From an uncultured Kiloniellaceae bacterium (lineage in GTDB: Bacteria; Pseudomonadota; Alphaproteobacteria; Kiloniellales; Kiloniellaceae): a stretch of 64,000 nucleotides of DNA. The notes under the pieces were generated by a model, which was not told the DNA's origin, searched no databases, and saw nothing but the letters and a program-made list of their open reading frames with translations. A program made the translations under genes and the position numbers. Of this stretch, positions 45,881-55,400 are shown in pieces (positions within the stretch are counted from its first letter, which is position 1; every line of letters starts with the position of its first letter). The DNA is taken from assembly GCA_947493695.1 (NCBI GenBank), contig CANLSF010000004.1, positions 248,001 to 312,000 on the forward strand, given 5' to 3'.

Positions 45881-47565
45881 GCTTCTGCGTCCTGAGTCCG
45901 CTGTCTGAGGAGAAATTTCTGGATCTTGCCGGTCGAGGTTTTGGGCAACGCGCTGAAGATTACCGTTCTGGGCACTTTAAAGGCTGCCATGTTATCCCGG
46001 CAAAAGGCGATCACGTCTTCTTCGCTGGCATTCTCACCGTCTTTCAGTGTGACAAAGGCGCATGGCGTTTCTCCCCACTTTTCGTCATTTTTGGCGACCA
46101 CCGCGGCTTCCAGGATCTTTGGGTGCCGGTAGAGCGTGTCTTCGATCTCCAGGCTGGAGATGTTTTCACCGCCCGAGATGATGACGTCCTTGGCGCGGTC
46201 CTTGACCTCAATGTAACCATCGCGGTGCCGGACCGCCAGATCGCCGCTGTGAAACCAGCCGCCCGAGAGGGCTGCATCGGTGGCATCGGGATTCTTCAGA
46301 TAACCCTTCATGACCGTGTTGCCGCGCAACATCAATTCGCCCAGGCTTTCGCCGTCCCAGGCGCACTCTTCCATGGACTGGGGGTCGGCAACCATGATGT
46401 CTTCCAGTGTCACAAGGCTGACGCCCTGGCGGGCCATTTTGGCCGCCCTGCCCTGCAGGTCCAGGCCGTCCCAGGCCTCCTGCCAGGCACAGAGCGTGGC
46501 GGGACCATAGGATTCGGTGAGGCCATAAAGATGCAGTACTCGGAATCCGTCATTTTCCATGGCTTCGATCACCGCGCTGGGCGGTGCGGCACCGCCGGTT
46601 GCGATTTCAACTTGGTGGTCGAAGGCCACTTTGACGCTGTCTGGCGCATTGGAGAGCATATTGAGCACGATCGGCGCGCCGCACATCTGGGTGACGCGAT
46701 GCTCGCGGATCATGGGGAAGATCAGCGCCGGATCGACCCGGCGCAGACAGACATGGGTGCCGCAGGCGGCGGTCACCGCCCAGGTGAAGGTCCAGCCGTT
46801 GCAGTGGAACATCGGCAGGGTCCAGAGGTAGACGCTTTTGGGCGATAAGCCGAAGGTCACCAGATTCCCCATGGCATTGAGATACGCCCCGCGATGATGG
46901 TAGACGACCCCTTTGGGATTCCCGGTCGTGCCCGAGGTGTAGAGCAGTGAGATTGCCTGCCACTCGTTTTGAGGCTGCATGGACGTAAATTCGGGATCAC
47001 CCTCCTGAAGAAAGACTTCATAATCCAGTTCGCCAAGGCATTCTCCTGCCTCCGCCATAGGGTCATCTATGTCGATCACCAGGATTTCGCCGTTGAAATC
47101 TTCCAGTGCCTTGGAGATCACTGGCGAGAACTCCCGGTCGGTGATCAGGACCTTGGCCTCACCATGTTTGAGCATGAAAGCAATGGATGCGGCATCCAGA
47201 CGGATATTCAGCGCGTTGAGTACTGCGCCAAGCATCGGAATACCATAGTGTGCTTCAAGCATGGCCGGCACGTTGGGAGCCATGATCGCTACCGTATCAC
47301 CGGGCCCGATACCGCGCTGGGACAACGCCGAGGCGAGACGGCGGCACCTGATATAGAACTCCCGATAGCTGATGCGTTGATCGCCGTGGATAACGGCAAC
47401 TTTCTCGGGATAAACCTGCGCAGCCCGTTTCAGAAAACTGATGGGGGATAGCGGTTCGAAATTCGCCGGATTAGCCTCAAGGTACTGTTCGAAGATCGAA
47501 ACCTCCGGAGCTCGAAGCCGGGCGCCTGCCCTCACCTCCTCAAGAGTATTCTCCGGCTCCGACAT
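45877..47565 (-). CDS. Acyl-CoA synthetase (AMP-forming)
   Basis: A 562-residue ANL-superfamily ligase that activates a carboxylic acid with ATP and CoA. The P-loop-like LLYTSGTTGNPKGVVYHHRG, the LYGLTESYGPAT motif, the HSGDLAVRHRDGYIEVKDRA hinge and the catalytic Lys near the end (LPKTSTGKIQKFLL) are intact. The N-terminal AAQVYPEKVAVIHGDQRISY is typical of medium/long-chain or 3-methylmercaptopropionate-CoA ligase relatives. It is the first gene of the four-gene leftward operon, so it probably feeds the SDR and dehydrogenase with acyl-CoA. Confidence 0.95.
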   Translation of the reverse strand: MSEPENTLEEVRAGARLRAPEVSIFEQYLEANPANFEPLSPISFLKRAAQVYPEKVAVIHGDQRISYREFYIRCRRLASALSQRGIGPGDTVAIMAPNVPAMLEAHYGIPMLGAVLNALNIRLDAASIAFMLKHGEAKVLITDREFSPVISKALEDFNGEILVIDIDDPMAEAGECLGELDYEVFLQEGDPEFTSMQPQNEWQAISLLYTSGTTGNPKGVVYHHRGAYLNAMGNLVTFGLSPKSVYLWTLPMFHCNGWTFTWAVTAACGTHVCLRRVDPALIFPMIREHRVTQMCGAPIVLNMLSNAPDSVKVAFDHQVEIATGGAAPPSAVIEAMENDGFRVLHLYGLTESYGPATLCAWQEAWDGLDLQGRAAKMARQGVSLVTLEDIMVADPQSMEECAWDGESLGELMLRGNTVMKGYLKNPDATDAALSGGWFHSGDLAVRHRDGYIEVKDRAKDVIISGGENISSLEIEDTLYRHPKILEAAVVAKNDEKWGETPCAFVTLKDGENASEEDVIAFCRDNMAAFKVPRTVIFSALPKTSTGKIQKFLLRQRTQDAEA

Positions 47566-47822
47566 GACGCTTCCAACCCTGACACTGCTTCTTTTTATAC
47601 GACCCTGGATGCTTCATGATTTTCCGGGTCGCTCTTAGACAGCTATGCTCGAATGCCGGAGCGGAAAGGTCAAGCTTATCAAAGCTGACCGCCAACAAGT
47701 TGGTTGCGCAAGAAACCATCGAGAATGTGAATAGCCCTCTTGCTTTTGGGGTGCGAGACTGCACCATGACCGGTGCGACGCCGGAACCAACAGACAATAT
47801 GTAAGCGCAAGGACCTAACACC

Positions 47823-48464
47823 ATGGAACTGGACATTTTTTCGGATACGATCTGCCCCTGGTGTTTGATCGGAAAACGCCGTCTGGAACGCGCATTGGCG
47901 GAACGACCCCAGCCCGGACTCAAGATCCGTTGGCGGGCTTTCCAGCTCAATCCCGATATGCCGGCCGGTGGTATGGACCGCACGCTCTACCTGGAGACCA
48001 AGTTCGGCGGTCCGGAAAATGCCCGCAGCGTTTACGACCGCATCCGTGAAGCCGGCGCCACAGAAAACATCGATTTCAATTTTGACGGCATCAAGCACAC
48101 ACCCAACACCGTGGATTCTCACCGCCTGATCAGCTACGCCGAGCGCAACAACTGCCAGGATGAGGTGGTCGAAGCACTGTTTCAAGCCTACTTCATCGAT
48201 GGCCGGAACATCGGCGATCATGAGATTCTGACCTCGGTTGCAAGCTCCAGCGGCCTGAAGGAAGAAACCGTCCGTGCTTATCTGGCCTCAGGTGAGGATG
48301 CTGATGCGATCCGCGCCGAAGACGCGCAGGCCCGCGCTGTCGGGATCAACGGTGTACCCTGTTTCATCTTCAACGGCCGTCATGCTTTGCCCGGAGCGCA
48401 ATCGCCGGAAGTCTTCTATCAGCTTTTCGATCTGGCCCGGGAAGAGACGCAATCGGTCGGGTAG
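47823..48464 (+). CDS. DsbA family oxidoreductase (FrnE-like)
   Basis: A 213-residue thioredoxin-fold protein of the FrnE/2-hydroxychromene-2-carboxylate isomerase-like group. The redox pair is CPWC (11-14, SDTICPWCLIG), and the cis-Pro loop is INGVPCFIFNGRHALPGAQS near residue 180. There is no signal peptide, so it is cytoplasmic, unlike DsbA proper. The start has AAGGA about 10 nt upstream. It diverges from the acyl-CoA operon. FrnE-type proteins act as disulfide oxidoreductases, including in stress response. Confidence 0.93.
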   Translation: MELDIFSDTICPWCLIGKRRLERALAERPQPGLKIRWRAFQLNPDMPAGGMDRTLYLETKFGGPENARSVYDRIREAGATENIDFNFDGIKHTPNTVDSHRLISYAERNNCQDEVVEALFQAYFIDGRNIGDHEILTSVASSSGLKEETVRAYLASGEDADAIRAEDAQARAVGINGVPCFIFNGRHALPGAQSPEVFYQLFDLAREETQSVG

Positions 48465-48518
48465 CTGCGGCAGACAGATTCTATCTGAATTTCGCTTAAA
48501 AAAACAGGGAACCCTAAA

Positions 48519-48914
48519 TTGAAAGAGATCACTCGAATTAATCATTTGGGTTTGCGGGTGCGGGATTTGAAAGTCGCTCGCGCGTTCTATGAGAAGCTTG
48601 GCTTTGTGTTCATCGTTGGGCCCATTGGGCCTGAGCCTGTTGCGATTATGGAACACCCAAGTGGGGTCAACATCAACTTTATCCTCAATGCTTCTGAAGA
48701 TGCTTCACCCGTAAATCTCTTGATGGATGTGCCACAGAAGCACACGGGTTTTACCCACATTGCATTGGAGATTACGGACCCGGAGGCGGTGAAGGCCCAA
48801 TTGGCGGAGTTGCGGATCCCCATAACCGAAACAGTGGACCTGCCAGACGGATCACATTTTTTCTTCGTACGGGATCCAGATCAAAATGTCATCGAATTCC
48901 ACCGCCCGGGCTAA
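48519..48914 (+). CDS. VOC family protein (glyoxalase/dioxygenase fold)
   Basis: A 131-residue vicinal-oxygen-chelate protein with two beta-alpha-beta-beta-beta modules. The putative metal ligands are His in ITRINHLGLRVRDL, His in GFTHIALEITDPEAV and Glu in QNVIEFHRPG. The start is TTG 48519, with AGGGA 8 nt upstream and no suitable ATG. The family includes glyoxalase I, bleomycin-resistance proteins and ring-cleaving dioxygenases; this member cannot be assigned further. It follows the FrnE-like gene by 54 nt and may share its transcript. Confidence 0.88.
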   Translation: MKEITRINHLGLRVRDLKVARAFYEKLGFVFIVGPIGPEPVAIMEHPSGVNINFILNASEDASPVNLLMDVPQKHTGFTHIALEITDPEAVKAQLAELRIPITETVDLPDGSHFFFVRDPDQNVIEFHRPG

Positions 48915-48936
48915 CGGTTGCCCCGCCCCTTAAACG

Positions 48937-49785
48937 TCAATTCGCGGATGTAGTGTAGTTCCAGGCCACGTAGGCGAGGTAACTGACTACGGCCAAACGC
49001 AATACTATTGTGATCGGGCCCTGTTGCAGTTTTACGTTCTGTTCCGTCAGTTCCAGATTCATGTGTTTGGCCGGGTTGCCCACGAACGGAAACACGAACT
49101 GAAAGTTTCGATTTTCTGTCTCTAAATGAATGAAATTGGCAGTTCTTGGCCACTGTTTGGCCTTGTAGGCGATCGCCTTTTTTACGTCCGAAAAGAGAAT
49201 GATCCAGTCGCCGCACTCAACCCGATCGTCATAAACCCGGAACATGGCCCGTCGTGAAAGTACCCAGTTGATCGAAGTTCGAGGTTCTCCTGTTTCTTTA
49301 TCGGTTCCCCTGCACCAACAGCTGTAAAGCGGTTGGTTTCCAGACACTTCCGTGCCGCTCGAAACGCCAGTGTCCGAGAAGGGTTTTGATGGAAGGAAGA
49401 CGAGAAGCAGAACGAAAATCAAGTTCACAAAGGGTATCAAGGCGATAAAGGCCAATGACTTATTGTAACCTATATCAATGACCCGCCGGGTGAGTTGGCG
49501 AAAATAGAAAAATACAGCGGCACCGAAAACAATCAGCACAGCTAAAAAGACCAAGCCTGCGTCTTCCGGTATCGCCCCGTCTGCAACGCCCATTACCATA
49601 ACGAGCAGGAAGAATAGAATCAGCACACCGGCGGTCCAGACGGCAAATTTCAACCTGCCCGTCCGCCGTTGTCTCCGTTCGATAAAGATTGCGCCTGCAG
49701 GTACCCCTAGAATTACGAGCAGGACGAAAGCAATGCCTATCCATTCCCCGATAGAAGGCGCGTCCATAACCTGACTCTTCCTCAA
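48937..49785 (-). CDS. Hypothetical membrane protein
   Basis: A 282-residue protein with about four N-terminal membrane helices (residues 14-135) and a cytoplasmic or periplasmic C-terminal domain of about 130 residues. The helix pair with RRVIDIGYNKSLAFIALIPF vaguely recalls DUF805 proteins. The soluble part has SINWVLSRRAMFRVYDDRVE and DWIILFSDVKKAIAYKAKQW, which look like a PH-like beta domain, and one further C-terminal helix is likely (ITIVLRLAVVSYLAYVAW). No function is known. It converges with the VOC gene, 22 nt apart. Confidence 0.75.
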   Translation of the reverse strand: MRKSQVMDAPSIGEWIGIAFVLLVILGVPAGAIFIERRQRRTGRLKFAVWTAGVLILFFLLVMVMGVADGAIPEDAGLVFLAVLIVFGAAVFFYFRQLTRRVIDIGYNKSLAFIALIPFVNLIFVLLLVFLPSKPFSDTGVSSGTEVSGNQPLYSCWCRGTDKETGEPRTSINWVLSRRAMFRVYDDRVECGDWIILFSDVKKAIAYKAKQWPRTANFIHLETENRNFQFVFPFVGNPAKHMNLELTEQNVKLQQGPITIVLRLAVVSYLAYVAWNYTTSAN

Positions 49786-49934
49786 TATATGCTGTAAACA
49801 AGAATAGCCCGACGAGCCACTCTATTATCAGTTGTGAGGGCAAGCGGTTGCTTGGTCAAGAATGCTGTCACATTTTTTGATGGGAACCATTCCCTTACAG
49901 AGATTGTGTAATCCCTAGACGTCACCGCAAAGGC

Positions 49935-50822
49935 TCAAAGCTCAGCCTTGAGAAAGTCGATGAAGGTCCTGACACGGGGAATCTGTTGCCGCCCCGGCAC
50001 GACCAGTGCGGTTATCGGCTGCGGGTCGGGTTCATGGCAATCCTCCAGTAAGGGCACAAGTCGACCGGCTTGGATCGCTGCCTCACCCAGGAAGTCACCC
50101 AGCCGGATAATCCCTGCGCCTGCTATCGCCATCTGCAGGAGGCTGTCCGCGCTGTCGGACGTCAAATTTCCCGAAACCTTCACGTCGACAGGCCGTTCGT
50201 CCTGGTACATCGGCCAGATTGCCTGGTGAGCAAAACCTTTTAGCAGGAGGCAATTATGCCCTCCAAGGTCCTGCGCGGTTTCGGGTGTTCCGCGATCCGC
50301 AAGATATCCCGGGCTGGCGGCAATCACCCGCTTTACGGTTCCCAGCTGGATTGCGATCAGGTCGCTGTCATTCAAGGCACCGACCCGGATTGTAACGTCA
50401 ATCTGTTCCGCTATGGGGTCTATGCGCCGATCACTTACCGACAGATCGACTGTGATGTCAGGATAGCGAGCCAGCAGTTTTGGCAGGATCGGTGAGAGTT
50501 TGTGACTGGCAAAGGCTGTCCCGCTGTTAATCCGCAGATGACCGCTCGGACGACCATGTGTCTGTGAAACATCGGCCTCGGCGGCCTCAGCGACTGAGAG
50601 CATCTCGCGCGCGTATCGCAGGAAGGTCTCGCCCTCCGGCGTGAGCGTGAGCTTCCTGGTCGAGCGATGAAGGAGTTTCACGCGAAGCCGATCTTCGAGC
50701 CGTGAGATTACCCGGGAGACACCGGATGAAGTGAGACCGACTTCCTCTGCGGCCGATGCAAAGGTCCCAAGCTCCAGAACGCGGACGAACAAGGCGATGT
50801 CAGGGAGGAGAAGATGTTTCAT
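49935..50822 (-). CDS. LysR-family transcriptional regulator
   Basis: A 295-residue LTTR: the N-terminal winged HTH (about 4-63, FASAAEEVGLTSSGVSRVIS, then RLEDRLRVKLLHRSTRKLTL) is followed by a periplasmic-binding-like effector domain (about 90-293). It belongs to the group with SGHLRINSGTAFA near residue 95. It is divergent from a tautomerase gene across 107 nt, which it very probably regulates, as is typical of LTTRs. The inducer is unknown. Confidence 0.94.
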   Translation of the reverse strand: MKHLLLPDIALFVRVLELGTFASAAEEVGLTSSGVSRVISRLEDRLRVKLLHRSTRKLTLTPEGETFLRYAREMLSVAEAAEADVSQTHGRPSGHLRINSGTAFASHKLSPILPKLLARYPDITVDLSVSDRRIDPIAEQIDVTIRVGALNDSDLIAIQLGTVKRVIAASPGYLADRGTPETAQDLGGHNCLLLKGFAHQAIWPMYQDERPVDVKVSGNLTSDSADSLLQMAIAGAGIIRLGDFLGEAAIQAGRLVPLLEDCHEPDPQPITALVVPGRQQIPRVRTFIDFLKAEL

Positions 50823-50929
50823 TCATGACTGTTTGGCACGGCAGAGTATCAAATTAAAGATTTTTCGCTGGTTTAAGCTGAAATAGAACCCAGGCACTTA
50901 CTCTTCCGACAATCAAAAAGGAGGGCGTC

Positions 50930-51331
50930 ATGCCTCTCGCCCGGATTTCAGTTCCCCAGAACCTGCCTGCCTCTAGAGTCCGCGCACTGGCCGATGCCGT
51001 GCATGATGGCCTTGTGAGTACATGTGAGGTGCCGCAGAAAGACCGTTTCCAGCTGATCTCGCGCTTTGGTGAAGACGAGATGCTGATCGACCCGCACTTT
51101 CCGGATGTTGCCCGGACAGCAGATGCTTCGATCATTGAGATCCTCTTCCTGGAAGGCCGCTCAATCGCTCAGCGGGCAGCGTTGTTTCAGCATATTGCCA
51201 AGGATGCGATCGCCGCCGGCTTCCAAGGCGACGACATCATGATCACGCTCATGGAAAACTCCGCGACCGATTGGTCGCTGGGTTTTGGCCGCAGTTATGG
51301 AGACCGGCATGAACCAGCCTCCATAACCTGA
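50930..51331 (+). CDS. Tautomerase family protein
   Basis: A 133-residue member of the 4-oxalocrotonate tautomerase superfamily, long (Tautomerase_2-like) subgroup. The chain begins MPLARI, so Pro1, the general base, is exposed after Met removal; RVRALADAVHDGLVSTCEVP and RFQLISRFGEDEML follow the usual helix-strand layout. AGGAGG lies 6 nt before the ATG. It diverges from the LysR gene. The reaction is probably keto-enol tautomerisation of a small aromatic or dicarboxylic intermediate, substrate unknown. Confidence 0.92.
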   Translation: MPLARISVPQNLPASRVRALADAVHDGLVSTCEVPQKDRFQLISRFGEDEMLIDPHFPDVARTADASIIEILFLEGRSIAQRAALFQHIAKDAIAAGFQGDDIMITLMENSATDWSLGFGRSYGDRHEPASIT

Positions 51332-51388
51332 GTGAGGGCGCTATGCGGGTTTGGAACCGGGAATGTCAGTGCCAGACCATCACGGAAT

Positions 51389-51997
51389 TCAAGCGCCCTT
51401 GCGGCGACGTGCAACGCCAAGGCCCAGAAGTCCGAGGCCCAGCAGGGCAAGGCTTGCCGGCTCGCTTACGGCAACCGGGGTCTGACGACGGGTGGCCGTT
51501 AAAGTCGAATCAGGGAAAGGAGGGCGTCTCAAATACAACCAGCTGCCAAAGAGATATCCGTCATTCTGACAAAAGCCTTGAGCAGCTGTTCCACTGACAA
51601 AGCCTACTGAGCAGAAGCTGGAACCAGCGACAAACCATTGCTGCCCATCGAGGCTTTTGGAACTGCCAAGCACATAAAAGGTTTCGGCTATCGGGTTGAA
51701 GTTAAAGTTGAAAGGTTCGAAGTATGTGCTGGCCAAGTTCCCGCTGCCGAGAGAAACACCGTTGAACCATGCGGTGAAGTCGAAACTTGTTAGTTCCGTT
51801 TCGTCAATACGACCGTCCGCGCCGTCTGACGCGTTAAAACTAAAGCTCCCTGTCATTGTGTAGCCGTTCAAGCCGGTCCAGTTAATATCATAGACAAGCG
51901 GTGTTGCAGAGGCGCTCGGCGCCTGCGCGACGACCATTATCGCCAGTGCGCCGAGGCACGCCATTTTGACAGATTTAAAGAATGCGAGCATTCGCAT
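51389..51997 (-). CDS. Exported PEP-CTERM-like protein (SEP variant)
   Basis: A 202-residue secreted protein. The start is set at ATG 51997, where AGAGGAAA lies at good spacing and a signal peptide begins (cleavage near PSASA). The C terminus has SEPASLALLGLGLLGLGVAR plus RRKGA, a PEP-CTERM sorting signal in which the first Pro is Ser. The mature part is rich in Ser, Gly and Phe with SFSFNASDGADGRIDETELT, and two Cys that may pair. The second PEP-CTERM protein of the window; no exosortase gene is visible. The gene converges with the tautomerase gene. Confidence 0.85.
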   Translation of the reverse strand: MRMLAFFKSVKMACLGALAIMVVAQAPSASATPLVYDINWTGLNGYTMTGSFSFNASDGADGRIDETELTSFDFTAWFNGVSLGSGNLASTYFEPFNFNFNPIAETFYVLGSSKSLDGQQWFVAGSSFCSVGFVSGTAAQGFCQNDGYLFGSWLYLRRPPFPDSTLTATRRQTPVAVSEPASLALLGLGLLGLGVARRRKGA

Positions 51998-52476
51998 GAT
52001 ATAGTTTCCTCTCATTGATGTTTCTGATCGTCTGAAAGAAGTCCTCCGAGGCACGGACATGCAGATCCATGCTCCGACGTGCTGTTTGCAGCGGTCAAAA
52101 CCTGGAAAATGACGTGTCTTTAGGCTTCTGATCTCAGTGAGGAGTGGTTAACTCCGGTCTTCGCGGACGCGTTTCCGTGTCGGGGTCACCCGAACTCTCT
52201 TCGTTCACTGAATAAATGGATAGTTCATCGCACCAGCTCCCCACAGATAGTGTTGGGGCTATTACTAAGAGACATTTCAATGTCGGTCCAATGCTACTTT
52301 TGGATCAACTGATACACTAAAAGTATCGAATATTAATTGATTCTGCTGGGTTCTTCGTGAAGACGGCATGATGCGTCTTTTCAAGCAGTTAGCTTGTTTT
52401 TCCGCAGCAGCCCGATGGTGGGGATGTGACTGCTGAATGACCGCTATCGCACGGCTTTATCTCATCTGGGGACGAT
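51998..52476. other. Intergenic region
   Basis: About 480 nt between the PEP-CTERM-like gene start and the mfd stop. It should contain the promoter of the PEP-CTERM-like gene and the mfd 3' end. No gene, RNA or repeat was recognised. Confidence 0.45.
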
Positions 52477-55400
52477 CTAGCGGGTCATCTTGACCAGGCT
52501 ACTCAGCATCATGCGAACACCCTTTACCCGGGCTTTCGCATCGGTCCAGGCGCGCTTGAAGACCAGTTTATGGTCCGGGCGCAGGTTTACGATGCCGGCC
52601 TGGGACTGGATGTAACCGATCAGCTTGGCCGGGTTTGCGAACTGGTCGTTGTGGAAGGCGACCACAGCGCCCTTTGGCCCTGCATCGACCTTGATCACAC
52701 CGGCATCCCTGCAAAGTTGCTTGATGGTCATGATGTCGAGCAGGTTCTCGACTTCTTCCGGCAGGTCGCCGAAGCGGTCGATCAGTTCGGCGGCAAAACC
52801 TTCGATTTCCGTGCGGGAAACCAGTTCCGACAAGCGGCGATAAAGACCGAGACGCACGTTGAGGTCTGTCACGTAACGCTCTGGAATCAGGACAGAAGTT
52901 CCTATGTTGATCTGGGGCGTCCAGCCTTTGGCGGTCTCCTGCTCGTCTTCACGGCCACCGCTCTTGGCCACGGCAACGGCTTCTTCGAGCATTTGCTGGT
53001 AAAGCTCGATCCCGACCTCACGGATGTGGCCGGACTGCTCTTCGCCCAGCAGATTTCCTGCACCGCGGATATCCATATCGTGGCTGGCCAGCGTGAAACC
53101 TGCCCCAAGAGTGTCGAGGGTCTGCATGACGTTCAGGCGCTTTTCAGCGGCGGAGCTTAGCAAACGTCCCGGCGGCAGGGTCAGGTAGGCATAGCCACGG
53201 GTCTTGGAGCGTCCGATGCGCCCGCGGATCTGATAGAGCTGCGCCAGGCCGAACATATCGGCCCGATGAACGATCATGGTATTGGCGCTCGGAATATCCA
53301 AACCTGATTCAATAATATTGGTAGAGAGCAAAACATCGTACTGATGGTCATAGAAAGCGGTCATGACCGCTTCCAGGTCGCTTGGCGCCAGCTGTCCGTG
53401 CGCAACCGCGACCTTTACTTCAGGCACCAGTTTGGCCAGGCGTTCTTTCAGCTCGGCGATATCCGCCAGACGCGGACAGACGTAGAAGGTCTGCCCGCCG
53501 CGATAATGTTCGCGCAGGATGGCTTCGCGGATGATGACCGGATCGTAAGGCAGGACGAAGGTCCGCACGGCCAGACGGTCGACCGGCGGCGTCGCGATCA
53601 GGCTCATTTCCTTCACGCCGGACATAGCCAGCTGCAAAGTGCGTGGGATCGGTGTGGCCGTCAGGGTCAAAACGTGAACGTCTTCGCGGATTTGCTTGAG
53701 TCGTTCCTTCTGTTTCACACCGAAGTGCTGTTCCTCGTCGACGATCAGGAGGCCGAGGTCCCGGAAGCGCACGGTCTTTCCGAGCAACGCATGGGTGCCG
53801 ACCACGATCTCGACGGTGCCTTTCTCCAGTCCCGCACGGGCATCACTGGCATCCTTGGCGGTGACCAGACGTGAGAGTTGGACCACACGCACGGGCAGGC
53901 CGCTGAAGCGCTCTGCAAAGGTCTTGTAATGCTGACGCGCCAGAAGTGTGGTCGGAACCACCACCGCGACCTGTTTGCCGGCCATGACCGCAATGAAGGC
54001 TGCCCGCAAGGCAACTTCGGTCTTTCCGAAGCCAACATCGCCGCAGACCAGACGGTCCATCGGCTTGCCGGATCCCAGGTCCTCGAGAATATCCTCGATC
54101 GCGCGCAGCTGATCCTCGGTCTCCGGGAAAGGAAAGCGGGCCGCAAACTCGTCGTAGATGCCTTCCTGGGGCACAAGGGAATCGGCGGTCCGGAGCGCCC
54201 GGGCTGCTGCGATCTTGATCAGCTCGTCCGCGATGGCCTTGATGCGCTGTTTGACCCGGGCCTTGCGGGATTGCCACCCGCCCCCGCCGAGCCGGTCAAG
54301 TTCAACCGAATTGTCTTCCGATCCGAAGCGAGAGAGCACTTCGATGTTTTCCACCGGCACAAAGAGCTTGTCGCCGCCATGGTAGATAACCTTCAGGCAA
54401 TCATGCGGCGCGCCCCCTACCTCGATGGTCTCCAGTCCCTCGTAGCGTCCGATCCCGTGATCGACATGGACCACCAGATCCTGCGCCTGCAGGGTCGAGA
54501 CCTCGGTCAGGAAGTTCTCTGACCGTCGGCGCTTCTTCTGCTGACGACCGATCCGCTCGCCCAGGATGTCCTGCTCGGTGACCAGGGTGAAGTCCGGCGT
54601 GGCGAAGCCGTGATCGATCTCCAGCGTAATCAGGCCGACTGATGCAGCATCCAGTGCCAGGGCATCGGACCAGGTTTCGGCATTGGTCAGTCCCGCCTGA
54701 CCGTGTTCACGCAACAGATTGCCCAGGCGGTCCCTGGCGCCGTCACTGAAAGCCGCAACGATAATGCGTCGGCCCTCAGACTGCTCCTGCACGATGAATT
54801 TGCGGACGGCGTCAAAGACATTGACGTCGTCCTGGGCCCGGGCCTCGGAGAAGTTTTCGCCCGCTTTCGCCTCGGCATCGAGGATGCCTGGCATATCGTC
54901 CGGCAGAGCGAAGGGTGTGAATTGGCCACCGCGCACCTTGGAGAGGCCATCGTCCCATTCCGCGCCACTGAGGTAGAGACCTTTCGGCGACAGCGGTTTG
55001 TAGGGCGCCCCGCCCGCATCCCGGACCGAAGCCATGGTCTTTCTGGCGCCGTAAAAGTCGTCAATGGCCTCCCAGCGGGCATCCCGGGCTTCCGCAGCCT
55101 GATGGTCCAGCAGGAAGATCGCATCGGGAAGATAATCGAGCAGAGTTTCCAGCTCTTCGTGGAAAAGCGGCAGCCAGTGCTCCATACCAGGATGGATCCG
55201 GCCATCGGAGATGGACTCGTAGAGCGGATCGTCGCGTGATACCGCGCCGAAGCTCTCCCGGTAACCGGAGCGGAAGCGCTCGACGGCATCGGGTGATAGA
55301 GTGATCTCGCCGACCGGCTTCAGGCTGGCGTGCTCCAGCTTGCCGGTGGTGAGCTGTGTAAGGGGATCGAACTGGCGGATGCTTTCGATTTCATCGCCAA

